From positions 1-24,846 of the IMG/VR virus record IMGVR_UViG_3300046163_000023: DNA of 24,846 nucleotides, one strand, 5' to 3'. The position numbers were made by a program, and so were the translations under genes. The notes below the pieces were generated by a model. It worked only from the letters and a program-made list of their open reading frames with translations. It ran no database searches and had not been told where the DNA came from. The DNA comes from a virus. Shown here piece after piece: positions 1 to 6,542 of this stretch. Position 1 is the first letter of the stretch, and each line of letters opens with the position of its first letter.

Positions 1-221
1 AAGTTAAACGTACAAACTTGTGTACTTGGAGAATAGCAGCCAAAATATGGTGCTGCTGGTCCAAAGATATGTTTACGTTCATAATGTAATGGTACATTTA
101 CACCAATCTCATTAGATATGTACTGGTGTGCTTCCATTAGACACCTAGCAAATAGCTTGTCTTCTTGTGTGTATGCATAGATACCATTAACTTGATCTTT
201 TCTAATTCGTTTTTTTGCCAT
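1..221 (-). CDS. N-terminal part of HExxH metallopeptidase (gene continues at 24846)
   Basis: The leftward frame opens at the ATG at 219-221 and reads 73 codons plus two bases to the window edge with no stop. It begins MAKKRIRKDQVNG and ends TQVCTFN. The two leftover bases plus base 24846 complete a TTC codon, and the frame then continues without a break to the stop at 24555-24557. Joined, this gives 170 residues, with HELRH at about 91-95 in the distal part. The piece here is the N-terminal, pre-catalytic half. A 35-bp promoter-like repeat lies 27 bases upstream (249-283). The leader before the ATG is A/T-rich with no Shine-Dalgarno. The joined reading depends on the sequence being circular. 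Confidence 0.8.
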   Translation of the reverse strand, partial: MAKKRIRKDQVNGIYAYTQEDKLFARCLMEAHQYISNEIGVNVPLHYERKHIFGPAAPYFGCYSPSTQVCTFN

Positions 222-248
222 TTTGTATAGTTTAGCTGATTATTATAG

Positions 249-300
249 TACTAATATACCACAAATATTTGACATAAAAAAATCTGGAGTGACTTTTTTT
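249..300 (-). promoter_or_regulatory. Leftward promoter-like repeat, copy 1
   Basis: Bases 249-283 are identical to 24499-24533, and the run ACTTTTTTT at 292-300 recurs at exactly the same offset (24542-24550). On the minus strand the order is an A-tract, a T-tract, TGTCAAATATTTGTGG, then TATATTAG. TATATT (258-253) is a plausible -10 box. AATATTTG is one base off the Bacteroidota -7 consensus TAnnTTTG. CAAATATTTG (262-271) is a perfect 10-bp palindrome and could be an operator. It sits 27 bases from the metallopeptidase start at 221. Which box is the true -10 cannot be decided by eye. Confidence 0.7.
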
Positions 301-328
301 TAAAACTTTTGCCAATTCCGTTGCAACA

Positions 329-342
329 TATATTTAATTATA
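329..342 (+). promoter_or_regulatory. Late-promoter-like TATATTTAAT box before head genes
   Basis: TATATTTAATTATA lies about 40 bases before the scaffold-like gene. The TATATTTAAT core is shared with the boxes at 2991, 5237, 12673 and 20396, each before a structural gene. It resembles the T4 late promoter TATAAATA in being a lone -10-type element, since no -33 TTTG was seen at the usual spacing. This copy is the most divergent after the core. Confidence 0.55.
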
Positions 343-361
343 TAGGAAATGGTTCCTATAT
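340..361 (+). promoter_or_regulatory. 9-bp perfect hairpin in the head-operon leader
   Basis: ATATAGGAA (340-348) and TTCCTATAT (353-361) are perfect inverted repeats around the tetraloop ATGG. The hairpin directly follows the TATATTTAAT box, so in the transcript it would lie at or near the 5' end of the scaffold and capsid mRNA. It could act as a stabilising 5' stem-loop. As DNA, it could be an operator for a dimeric repressor. Confidence 0.6.
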
Positions 362-382
362 CTAAAAATAAACCTATTAATT

Positions 383-979
383 ATGAATGTAAATGACGTA
401 ATTGGCAAGTTGAAAGTAATGCTTTCATCTGGTGAGGTTGTTGAAACAGTGGAAACTAAAATGGCTGAGGCTACTTTAGTTGATGGTACTGAAGTATACA
501 CTGAAGGTGAGTTAGAAACAGGAGCAATCTTGTTTGTACGCGCTGGCGAAGGTGTATCTGAAGATCCATTTGCTCCAGCTGGGCTTCATGAAACAACTGA
601 TGGGTTATTAATTACTGTCGGCGAGAACGGCGAGATCTCTTCTATCGAAGAAGCAGCAGCGGAAGTTGAAGCAGAAAAGAAAGAAGAAGAAGTAGAGATC
701 GCAATGGAAGAAGACGAGGAAGTTAAAGTTGAAGTTAAAGAAAAAGACTTTGATATGGACGAACTAGTTGAAGCTATTGTTGAGATCGTAAAACCTCAAG
801 GCGAAGTAATTGAAGAACTCAAAAAAGAATTAGAGCTCTTGAAAGAGAGATTTAACAAAGTAGCTGGTGAACCTGCTGCTAAACCCGTGCGTAACACTTT
901 CTCTGAAAACAAAAAAACCAGAGATGAAATGTTTGCACAAAGAATGGATGCATTAGCATCTATTAGAAAAAACAAATAA
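383..979 (+). CDS. Acidic capsid scaffold-like protein
   Basis: This is a 198-residue, strongly acidic protein directly upstream of the major capsid gene, the usual place of a scaffold. Residues 1-90 look like a small beta-rich module with a DGT-EVYTEGEL-GAILFV pattern and a second ITVGENGEISSIEE strand pair. Residues 90-155 are Glu/Lys-rich and probably form a helix or coiled coil. The C-terminus is basic (RMDALASIRKNK), as expected for a segment that contacts capsid protein. The N-terminal module resembles one often seen in Bacteroidota phage head proteins. A decoration or internal head protein is possible. The leader is A/T-rich with no Shine-Dalgarno. The XkdF-type protease (22340-23950) lies only about 1.3 kb upstream on the circular map. 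Confidence 0.6.
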   Translation: MNVNDVIGKLKVMLSSGEVVETVETKMAEATLVDGTEVYTEGELETGAILFVRAGEGVSEDPFAPAGLHETTDGLLITVGENGEISSIEEAAAEVEAEKKEEEVEIAMEEDEEVKVEVKEKDFDMDELVEAIVEIVKPQGEVIEELKKELELLKERFNKVAGEPAAKPVRNTFSENKKTRDEMFAQRMDALASIRKNK

Positions 980-1001
980 TTTAAAAAAAAGTATTAAAAT
1001 C

Positions 1002-1901
1002 ATGGCATACGGATTTGACATTACTGCATTACCAGCCTACACTGACCAAGAGTCATTGGGGTTGATTTCACGTGTAGTATTAAAAACGGATCTACTAGAT
1101 TACGTAGATTTGAGAAGCGGGTTCACTAGTGGAGTGAGCTCTATTAACTTGGTTGATGCAGACCTACCTGTATCAGCATTATCTTGTGGTTGGTCTTCAG
1201 ACGGTGAAGTAACCTACACGCAAGTAAACGTAACAATTGAAAGTCTCCAAAGTAAAACGGAGATGTGCGTTGAAGATTTGAGAAGTGTATACCAATCAGC
1301 ATTTATGAATGCAGGTACTGGTAACGATTTCATTCCTTTCGAGGAAGTTATTTCACAATCATACTCTGACAAATTGAGAAAGTACAACGAAGGTTTCTTG
1401 ATCAATGGTTTCGGAACTACTCTTGGTTTGAAAGGACAGATTACATCTGCAAACGGAGCTAACCTACAAGGTGGTACTCCAGCTGCATGGGATGCAACAA
1501 ATGCATTTGGTCAAGCTTTAGACTTGTATGATGCAATTGACGAAGCAGTTAAAGACAGAGATGACCTAATCATGGTTGTTTCTCCTGATGCATACAGAGC
1601 ATTAGTTAGATCTTTAGTAGCTCAAAACCTTTATCACTTTGACTCAGTTGAAGGTAACGATATCGTTATTCTTCCTGGTACAAATGTAACAGTTATCAAA
1701 TCTTCTGGTTTGGTTGGTTCTGACTACAAATTTGCAGGTCCAGGTAAAATGATCCTTGCTGCTACGGGATTGACAGATGAGCTAGACAGCTTCCGTTTCT
1801 TCTATGACGAAGCAGCTGATGTAATGAAGTTTAGAGCAGCCTGGAGACTAGGTGTCGGTGTTGGTGAAGTGAACTTGTTCGCTACTAACGACATGGCGTA
1901 A
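1002..1901 (+). CDS. Major capsid protein, probable HK97 fold
   Basis: This 299-residue protein sits between the scaffold-like gene and the tail-tube candidate. It forms the head shell. By eye it has the pattern of Bacteroidota-phage HK97-type capsids: an N-terminal arm, a P-domain-like helix with MVVSPDAYRALVRSLV (about 191-206), strands around VILPGTNVTVIKSSGL, and the typical ending FFYDEAADVMKFRAAWRLGVGVGEVNLFATND (split here only by description: residues about 266-297). It is shorter than full-length HK97 gp5 because it lacks the delta domain, which fits a separate scaffold. It starts after an A-rich leader 22 bases downstream of the previous gene and is probably co-transcribed from the 329 box. 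Confidence 0.75.
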   Translation: MAYGFDITALPAYTDQESLGLISRVVLKTDLLDYVDLRSGFTSGVSSINLVDADLPVSALSCGWSSDGEVTYTQVNVTIESLQSKTEMCVEDLRSVYQSAFMNAGTGNDFIPFEEVISQSYSDKLRKYNEGFLINGFGTTLGLKGQITSANGANLQGGTPAAWDATNAFGQALDLYDAIDEAVKDRDDLIMVVSPDAYRALVRSLVAQNLYHFDSVEGNDIVILPGTNVTVIKSSGLVGSDYKFAGPGKMILAATGLTDELDSFRFFYDEAADVMKFRAAWRLGVGVGEVNLFATNDMA

Positions 1902-1942
1902 ATTAACCGTGCTTTGGCACACTAAAAAAAACACAAAGAATT

Positions 1943-2461
1943 ATGGCTTGTAGTAACATCGTAGCTAATCTCGTGAAAGATTGCAATACCAATCAAGGCG
2001 GCATAGACACTATCTATATCGCGAATGGTCCCGTACAGTCAATTACTGAAACTAGCGGCAACGTGACTGCCATCACAGTAGGTGGTAGCGCTTTAGGGCC
2101 ATCGGATTTCTTTGAGTTCCAAACGCCTAGACAGACCTCAAATCTGAATAGCACAATCACAGTATCACAAGAAAATGGTACTGCTACTTTCGATCAACAA
2201 CTCACTATGGTGTTCAACAAAATGAACACTGATATGAGAAACCAATTACTACTATTGGCTGAAGCAACTGATTTAGTTATCATTGCTAAAGACAACAACG
2301 GAGTATTTTGGTCTGTAGGTTTAGAAAGAGGCGGTTACATGATCTCTGGTACTGCTGCAAGTGGTGTAGCATACGCAGATGCTAACCAAATGCAAATTAT
2401 TGTAGGCGGAATGGAAGCTCATCCGATGTACACAGTGGATTCATCAATCGTTGAAGCATAA
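1943..2461 (+). CDS. Probable major tail tube protein
   Basis: This 172-residue protein follows the capsid gene and is the last gene before a terminator. It opens MACSNIVANLVKDCNTNQGG, a start common to small structural proteins of Bacteroidota siphophages. It is rich in beta-forming segments (ITETSGNVTAITVGG, STITVSQENGTATF) and has a helix around residues 85-105. Its size and fold pattern match tail-tube proteins of the lambda gpV type. A head-tail joining or decoration protein is the main alternative. It would be among the most abundant virion proteins if the call is right. The function is inferred from composition and position, not from a search. Confidence 0.5.
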   Translation: MACSNIVANLVKDCNTNQGGIDTIYIANGPVQSITETSGNVTAITVGGSALGPSDFFEFQTPRQTSNLNSTITVSQENGTATFDQQLTMVFNKMNTDMRNQLLLLAEATDLVIIAKDNNGVFWSVGLERGGYMISGTAASGVAYADANQMQIIVGGMEAHPMYTVDSSIVEA

Positions 2462-2490
2462 TAGCTGAGATTGTCCACATATATAACAAG

Positions 2491-2519
2491 AAAAGGCTGT
2501 CGCGAGACGGCCTTTTTTT
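2491..2519. terminator. Bidirectional intrinsic terminator
   Basis: GGCTGTC and GACGGCC pair (one G-U) around a GCGA loop, flanked by AAAA on the left and seven T on the right. It lies between the converging tail-tube gene (ends 2461) and the leftward gene ending at 2518, so it can serve both strands. Confidence 0.85.
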
Positions 2520-2988
2520 ATATTACCCTTTTTCTAGTTTTAGTCCAATAACTGCGTGGTATAAATTTAGATTGTTTCCATCTCAAATTACCATCACCTA
2601 ATTTACCACATAATTGGCGTTTACCTTCCATAATTAGTAGGCCAGGAGGATATGCTGACTCTAGAGATGAGTCTGGTTGCGTTAACTGTTCTTGGGTTTG
2701 GTATTTTATATCTGGTTCTATTTGTAGCTCAAACGCTGCCTGGTACATTCCATCTAGGAGTAGTCTAATTCTATCAGGATTCCACGGACCTATTAGGCTA
2801 GCATCTAGATCTCTAGTTACAGGTTTATCTAATATACCTCCATAGACCCATAACTCATAATCAGACCAGTCCATTTGTTTTACTTGATCTAACCATTTGA
2901 TGAATCTTGCGTCATCGAGACTGGCAATAGGTAGAAATTTGTCGCATTTTAGTACCATAGTATATGTATCAGATTCAACTTTGAGCAT
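2518..2988 (-). CDS. Candidate pol-beta-type nucleotidyltransferase
   Basis: This leftward gene of 156 residues is set between rightward structural genes. I chose the ATG at 2986-2988 because its leader is A/T-rich; the longer frame to 3063 would overlap the next gene. Residues about 50-70 read VYGGILDKPVTRDLDASLIG, a GG followed eight residues later by DLD. A strand EPDIKYQ follows about 32 residues on. GG-x8-DxD plus a later acidic strand is the metal-binding layout of the pol-beta nucleotidyltransferase superfamily. The C-terminus contains PGLLIMEGKRQLCG and RSYWTKTRKRVI, rich in basic residues that could bind nucleic acid. The substrate is unknown. Host takeover or tRNA modification are possibilities only. 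A host-type -7 box (TAACTTTG, 3019-3012) lies upstream. Confidence 0.5.
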   Translation of the reverse strand: MLKVESDTYTMVLKCDKFLPIASLDDARFIKWLDQVKQMDWSDYELWVYGGILDKPVTRDLDASLIGPWNPDRIRLLLDGMYQAAFELQIEPDIKYQTQEQLTQPDSSLESAYPPGLLIMEGKRQLCGKLGDGNLRWKQSKFIPRSYWTKTRKRVI

Positions 2989-2990
2989 TT

Positions 2991-3006
2991 TTATATTTAA
3001 TAGTAT
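2991..3006 (+). promoter_or_regulatory. Late-promoter-like box in a 36-base divergent gap
   Basis: TTATATTTAATAGTAT matches the core of the boxes at 5237, 12673 and 20396. Here it sits 18 bases from the start codon at 3025, not directly against it. This argues that the motif is a transcription signal and not simply a translation leader. The gap also holds the leader of the leftward gene starting at 2988. Confidence 0.6.
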
Positions 3007-3011
3007 AGAAA

Positions 3012-3019
3012 CAAAGTTA
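3012..3019 (-). promoter_or_regulatory. Possible host-type -7 box for the leftward gene
   Basis: On the minus strand, TAACTTTG matches the Bacteroidota -7 consensus TAnnTTTG exactly and lies 23 bases before the ATG of the leftward gene at 2988. A TTTG exists further upstream, but the spacing is longer than the usual 19-21 bases, so the -33 element is not convincing. Confidence 0.3.
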
Positions 3020-3024
3020 ATATA

Positions 3025-3390
3025 ATGACGCTGTACGTTGATACACCTATACAAACAATACACGTAAATCTACCTAATTTAGATGCAGGTGGATGGGTAT
3101 TTGATTTGACTAGCCAATACTCACATGAGACACAGGAATGTCCTGCAACGCTCATATCTACGAATGATAGATATAGTACATTAACTGTACAATTTCCTGC
3201 TGGGTTTGAAGATGAGCACAAGAATGGTATTTACTATTACTCTTTACGAGATGGCGATCTAGAACCCATAACATATGGATTGGTTAAAATAATAACACAA
3301 CCAGGAGGTGATATAGGTACTACTACATTTAACGCTGGAGCAGAAACAGAGGAAAGAGTAGCAGATGTATTTTATAGACCAAATTACTAA
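3025..3390 (+). CDS. Small structural protein, beta-rich
   Basis: This 121-residue protein precedes the portal gene by eight bases. It is composed of beta-forming segments, with NGIYYYSLRD (about 70-79) and ITYGLVKIITQPGG (about 85-98) the clearest. This pattern recalls small Ig-like or BppU-N-like virion proteins that sit before the portal in Bacteroidota phages. It carries no enzymatic motif. It begins a transcription unit (box at 2991) with portal and connector, so a role in the head-tail interface or in decorating the head is likely. The exact function is unknown. Confidence 0.5.
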   Translation: MTLYVDTPIQTIHVNLPNLDAGGWVFDLTSQYSHETQECPATLISTNDRYSTLTVQFPAGFEDEHKNGIYYYSLRDGDLEPITYGLVKIITQPGGDIGTTTFNAGAETEERVADVFYRPNY

Positions 3391-3398
3391 ATAATAAT

Positions 3399-4571
3399 AT
3401 GGAAGAACAAAACAATTTATATTCTATTACTGGCTCAGAGTTTAGCGCAATACACCTACCAGTAATTAAAGAAGTTAGAGGCAAAGATTATATGTCATTT
3501 GGACAAGATAACTTGTTTCCACAAACTCTAATTGACCTATACGATAACTCAGCAATGCACCATACTTGTGTTGATGCAATTACTGAAGGTATTTTAGGTG
3601 AAGGCCTTGAAACAATTGGAGACGAATATATTAATAGTCAAGGTGAAACTATTGATGACATTTTTGAAAAAATTACATTAGACTATGCGCTTTTCCAAGG
3701 CTATGCACTCAATATCATCTGGAATAAAGAAGGTTCTGCCATTGCTGAAATCTATCATCTCCCTTTTGCAAATGTTAGATCAGGTAAAAGAGACGAAGAC
3801 GATCAAGTCAATGAGTACATGTATTCGTCGAATTGGACAAACCTTCGTAAATACCCTTTTGAAACCTATTCGTGCTTTGATGCAACCAATAACAAAGGAG
3901 ACAATGCGTCTCAAATTTATTATTGTTTTAACTATACTCCTGGTAATGAGGTTTATCCATTACCTAGTTACGTTGGTGCGCTAAACGATATAAATCTAGA
4001 TCATAGAATTTCTGTATTTCATAATAGTAATATTTCAAATGGATTACAACCTTCTATGATGATCAAGATGAACAATGGTATTCCAACACCAGAAGGTCAA
4101 AGAGAAATCTACAGAACTATTGAGGAAACCTTTTCAGGTGAAAATAATAGCGGTCGTTTCTTTTTAACATTCTCAGATGGTCCAGAAAGAGCAATGGAAG
4201 TACAAACCATAGATGCTGCAAATGATGATTACTATATACAACTTGAGAATAGAATTTCAAGTAGAATCCTAACTGCACATAGAATTACTTCACCTTTATT
4301 ACTTGGTATTAAAGATGCAAGTGGATTTAGTAACAATGCTGATGAGATTGCAGTAGCATATGCACACTTTGAAGGTACAGTAATTGAACCAAAAAGAAAG
4401 AAGATTGCAAGTACATTTGGATATATTTTGAAGTTAGCTGGTTACAATGTTAAACTTCAAGTTAAACCAAATAGATTATTATCAATGAATGAGGTGTCTG
4501 ATCAGCCTGGTAATATAGCACAAGATGCACCAAACACTAGAGACACACAGGCATACCCAGACGAAATATAA
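3399..4571 (+). CDS. Portal protein
   Basis: This 390-residue portal forms the dodecameric DNA channel at one head vertex and docks the terminase. Recognisable parts are the N-terminal SFGQDNLFPQTLIDLYDNSAMH region (about 32-53), the central LQPSMMIKMNNGIPTPEGQ segment (about 216-234), the FSGENNSGRFFLTFSDG turn (about 245-261), and the ITAHRITSP-like stretch that here reads ILTAHRITSPLLLGI (about 291-305), followed by GFSNNADEIAVAYAHFEGTVI. These are conserved in HK97-type portals. The length is slightly short, typical for Bacteroidota phages. It lies between a small structural gene and the connector, and on this map it is 7-8 kb from the terminase, which is unusual. Confidence 0.85.
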   Translation: MEEQNNLYSITGSEFSAIHLPVIKEVRGKDYMSFGQDNLFPQTLIDLYDNSAMHHTCVDAITEGILGEGLETIGDEYINSQGETIDDIFEKITLDYALFQGYALNIIWNKEGSAIAEIYHLPFANVRSGKRDEDDQVNEYMYSSNWTNLRKYPFETYSCFDATNNKGDNASQIYYCFNYTPGNEVYPLPSYVGALNDINLDHRISVFHNSNISNGLQPSMMIKMNNGIPTPEGQREIYRTIEETFSGENNSGRFFLTFSDGPERAMEVQTIDAANDDYYIQLENRISSRILTAHRITSPLLLGIKDASGFSNNADEIAVAYAHFEGTVIEPKRKKIASTFGYILKLAGYNVKLQVKPNRLLSMNEVSDQPGNIAQDAPNTRDTQAYPDEI

Positions 4572-4581
4572 ATAAACACCA

Positions 4582-5175
4582 ATGGCAGATACTGTATTAT
4601 TAGTTAGTGAGCAAAGGATGAAGCAATGGACTGCTTTGGACAACAATATTCGTATTGATGTCTTGACGCCATCCATCCTCAATGCCCAAAACGTGTACAC
4701 ACAACAAATTTTAGGAACACGTTTCTACGATAGATTAAAACAAGGTGTAATAAATGATGACCTAACTGCAAATGAATCAGCATTTCTAAAAGACTATGTT
4801 GGTCCATCTTTAATGCAATATGCGTTATATCTTTTATTACCTAATCTAAAATATAAATTAGCAGAAAAGGGTATCTTGAATGGTACTTCAGAAGAGACTG
4901 CAGCAACGGGACTGGATGAAATGAAATATCTGAGACAAGCTGCAATAGAACTGGCACAGTTTTATGATGAAAGAATGGTGGATTATTTAAAAGATAATCC
5001 AGGTATGTTCCCTGAATACACTAATCCTGGTACAGATGGTATGATGCCAGATAAAGGCACAGCATATCAAAATCAATTAGTAACTAAAATTCCAATCAGA
5101 CCAAATGAAAAAGACCTCTGGATCTACGCAGACTGTGGGACAGACTGCGATCCCGACTGTAGCAGCTGTAACTAA
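4582..5175 (+). CDS. Head-tail connector (adaptor-like, DUF6712-type)
   Basis: This 197-residue protein directly follows the portal. It is mostly helical: INAQNVYTQQILGTRFYDRL-like segment at about 33-52, then a helix LMQYALYLLLPNLKYKLAEKGI at about 74-95, then a long helix QAAIELAQFYDERMVDYL. This is the pattern of the small connector proteins that sit under the portal, here resembling the DUF6712 family of Bacteroidota phages. The C-terminus is unusual: it ends in a Cys/Asp cluster, CGTDCDPDCSSCN (four Cys in the last 13 residues), which could bind a metal or crosslink. It closes the unit that begins at 3025. Confidence 0.65.
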   Translation: MADTVLLVSEQRMKQWTALDNNIRIDVLTPSILNAQNVYTQQILGTRFYDRLKQGVINDDLTANESAFLKDYVGPSLMQYALYLLLPNLKYKLAEKGILNGTSEETAATGLDEMKYLRQAAIELAQFYDERMVDYLKDNPGMFPEYTNPGTDGMMPDKGTAYQNQLVTKIPIRPNEKDLWIYADCGTDCDPDCSSCN

Positions 5176-5236
5176 AGCTACTGAAGGGAATATAAAAAAA
5201 TTGAAATATCTTCTTGCTCGTCAGAAAGATAAATAA

Positions 5237-5252
5237 TTATATTTAATAATAT
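5237..5252 (+). promoter_or_regulatory. Late-promoter-like box abutting a start codon
   Basis: Bases 5235-5254 read AATTATATTTAATAATATGG, where ATGG is the start of the 5251 gene. The same 20 bases (A/G at one place) occur at 12671 and 20394, each ending in the start codon. If transcription starts just after the box, the message would have almost no leader. Confidence 0.65.
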
Positions 5253-5688
5253 GGTAAATGTACAACAAGAATATGTCGAGTGTGCTTCAGGTGGACTAGT
5301 AACAGAAACTGTAAATGGTAACTGGTTACAAGCATATTGTGAATTTCTAGGTATTACAGAACCAAGTAACTCTAGTTGGTTACAGGCTTTGTGTGAACAC
5401 TTTGGCATTACTCAACCACTTTATGGTAGTTGGACAATAGCTTTAGCTAACTATTATGGTATAACACAACCAGGAGAATATGGTACTTGGTGGAATGCTA
5501 TTCAAGATACAGTATGTACTACACCACCAGTAACTGGATGTGAATGGGGAAGTGCTCAAGCAACATTTGGTCAAGACTCTAGAATTTGGTCTTCGACTTC
5601 ACCATGTACAATACCACCAACTAATGAAAATTGGGAGGTAGTTACCAGAAACTGGGAAGTAGAACCAGATAACTGGGAAGCAATATAA
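5251..5688 (+). CDS. Trp-repeat virion-associated protein
   Basis: This 145-residue protein has no enzymatic motif. Residues 22-90 are four tandem repeats of about 18 residues of the form GNWLQAYCEFLGITEP, with Trp at 25, 43, 61 and 80 and a GIT(E/Q)P end in the first three; the fourth is degraded (VCTTPP). Each repeat looks like a short helix and turn, so the block may form a small solenoid. The C-terminal 20 residues carry NWE three times at exact seven-residue spacing (Trp 128, 135, 142). The gene starts directly on a TATATTTAAT box and precedes the two fibre genes, so it may be a small fibre-base or head-associated protein. The repeat style is known from Bacteroidota phages; the function is not. 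Confidence 0.55.
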   Translation: MVNVQQEYVECASGGLVTETVNGNWLQAYCEFLGITEPSNSSWLQALCEHFGITQPLYGSWTIALANYYGITQPGEYGTWWNAIQDTVCTTPPVTGCEWGSAQATFGQDSRIWSSTSPCTIPPTNENWEVVTRNWEVEPDNWEAI

Positions 5689-5707
5689 ACAATAATTAAA
5701 AAACAAT

Positions 5708-6523
5708 ATGGCTCAATTAACAGGAAACCCAATTAAAGATTCATATCTTGGTTTAATAAAAACCACAGATAATGCAGCAATTGGTGCAACAGAAAAACAA
5801 ATTACAGATGGTGCAGGTAACAATGTACCATTAACAGTAGGTACTGCAGGTGTATCATTTACTGGCGATGCAGACTTTTCAGCAGCTACAGTAACTGGTT
5901 TACCAGCTTCAGAAGTAGATGTACCTAATATCGCTAACGGTGAACTGACTCGCTCGGTTAGTGGTTACAATGCAGACACCTATTGGTCAGCATGTACTTT
6001 AACAGTAGGTCGACCATCGCTCAATTTTCCAACAATTGATCAAGGTGCAGACCAATTACTACTAGTGCCTTTTAATATTACTAGTAGATTTACTGTAACT
6101 ACTCTTGGTATTCCAATGCAAGTTTTAGCTAATGATACAATTCATGTAGCTATTTTTGAATTAGATGACTCAGATGGTGGACCAGGTACTAGAGTAGTTT
6201 ATGAAACTGCTTCAGTTACTACTGCCGATAACGAAACATGGTACGCATTAACTCTAACTAATACATGGACACCAGATGAAGGTAAACAATACTGGATTGG
6301 TGCATTCTCTGAATTAGGCGCTAGTTCAGGTGCTGGTTTTTCATACCTCAGTGGTGAAGCTGATACATTTCAAAGATTCACGACTACTAACAATAATTCT
6401 TTATCCTTTATTTTACCTTTAAATACACTGTATTATGGTACAGGTGGCACAATGCCAACAGATCTTTCTGGTACAACTATGGGTGGTTCTAGAGATGAGA
6501 GATTATTCATAGCTTGGAAATAA
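5708..6523 (+). CDS. Phage fibre with shared N-terminal anchor (paralogue A)
   Basis: This 271-residue protein has two parts. Residues 1-65 (motifs LIKTTDNAAIGATEK, ITDGAGNN, SAATVTGLP) match residues 1-65 of the next gene, so this is probably a common virion-attachment domain. Residues about 85-271 are different: a beta-rich, jelly-roll-like segment with FPTIDQGADQLLLVPF, FTVTTLGIPMQV, HVAIFELDDSDGGPGTRVVYE and QYWIGAFSEL, the pattern of carbohydrate-binding or host-recognition domains. The role is therefore probably a head or tail fibre that contacts the cell surface. It is followed at 20 bases by its paralogue and is co-transcribed with it. Confidence 0.6.
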   Translation: MAQLTGNPIKDSYLGLIKTTDNAAIGATEKQITDGAGNNVPLTVGTAGVSFTGDADFSAATVTGLPASEVDVPNIANGELTRSVSGYNADTYWSACTLTVGRPSLNFPTIDQGADQLLLVPFNITSRFTVTTLGIPMQVLANDTIHVAIFELDDSDGGPGTRVVYETASVTTADNETWYALTLTNTWTPDEGKQYWIGAFSELGASSGAGFSYLSGEADTFQRFTTTNNNSLSFILPLNTLYYGTGGTMPTDLSGTTMGGSRDERLFIAWK

Positions 6524-6542
6524 TAATAAATAAAAAATTAAT

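Noticed and set aside
2989-3063. Longer start for the leftward nucleotidyltransferase-like gene
   Set aside because: The extra 25 residues would be read through the late box and the start of the 3025 gene; the ATG at 2988 has a typical A/T-rich leader.
5176-5250. Possible terminator between connector and Trp-repeat gene
   Set aside because: ATCTTCT/AGAAAGAT pairs imperfectly and no T run follows, so I do not call it.
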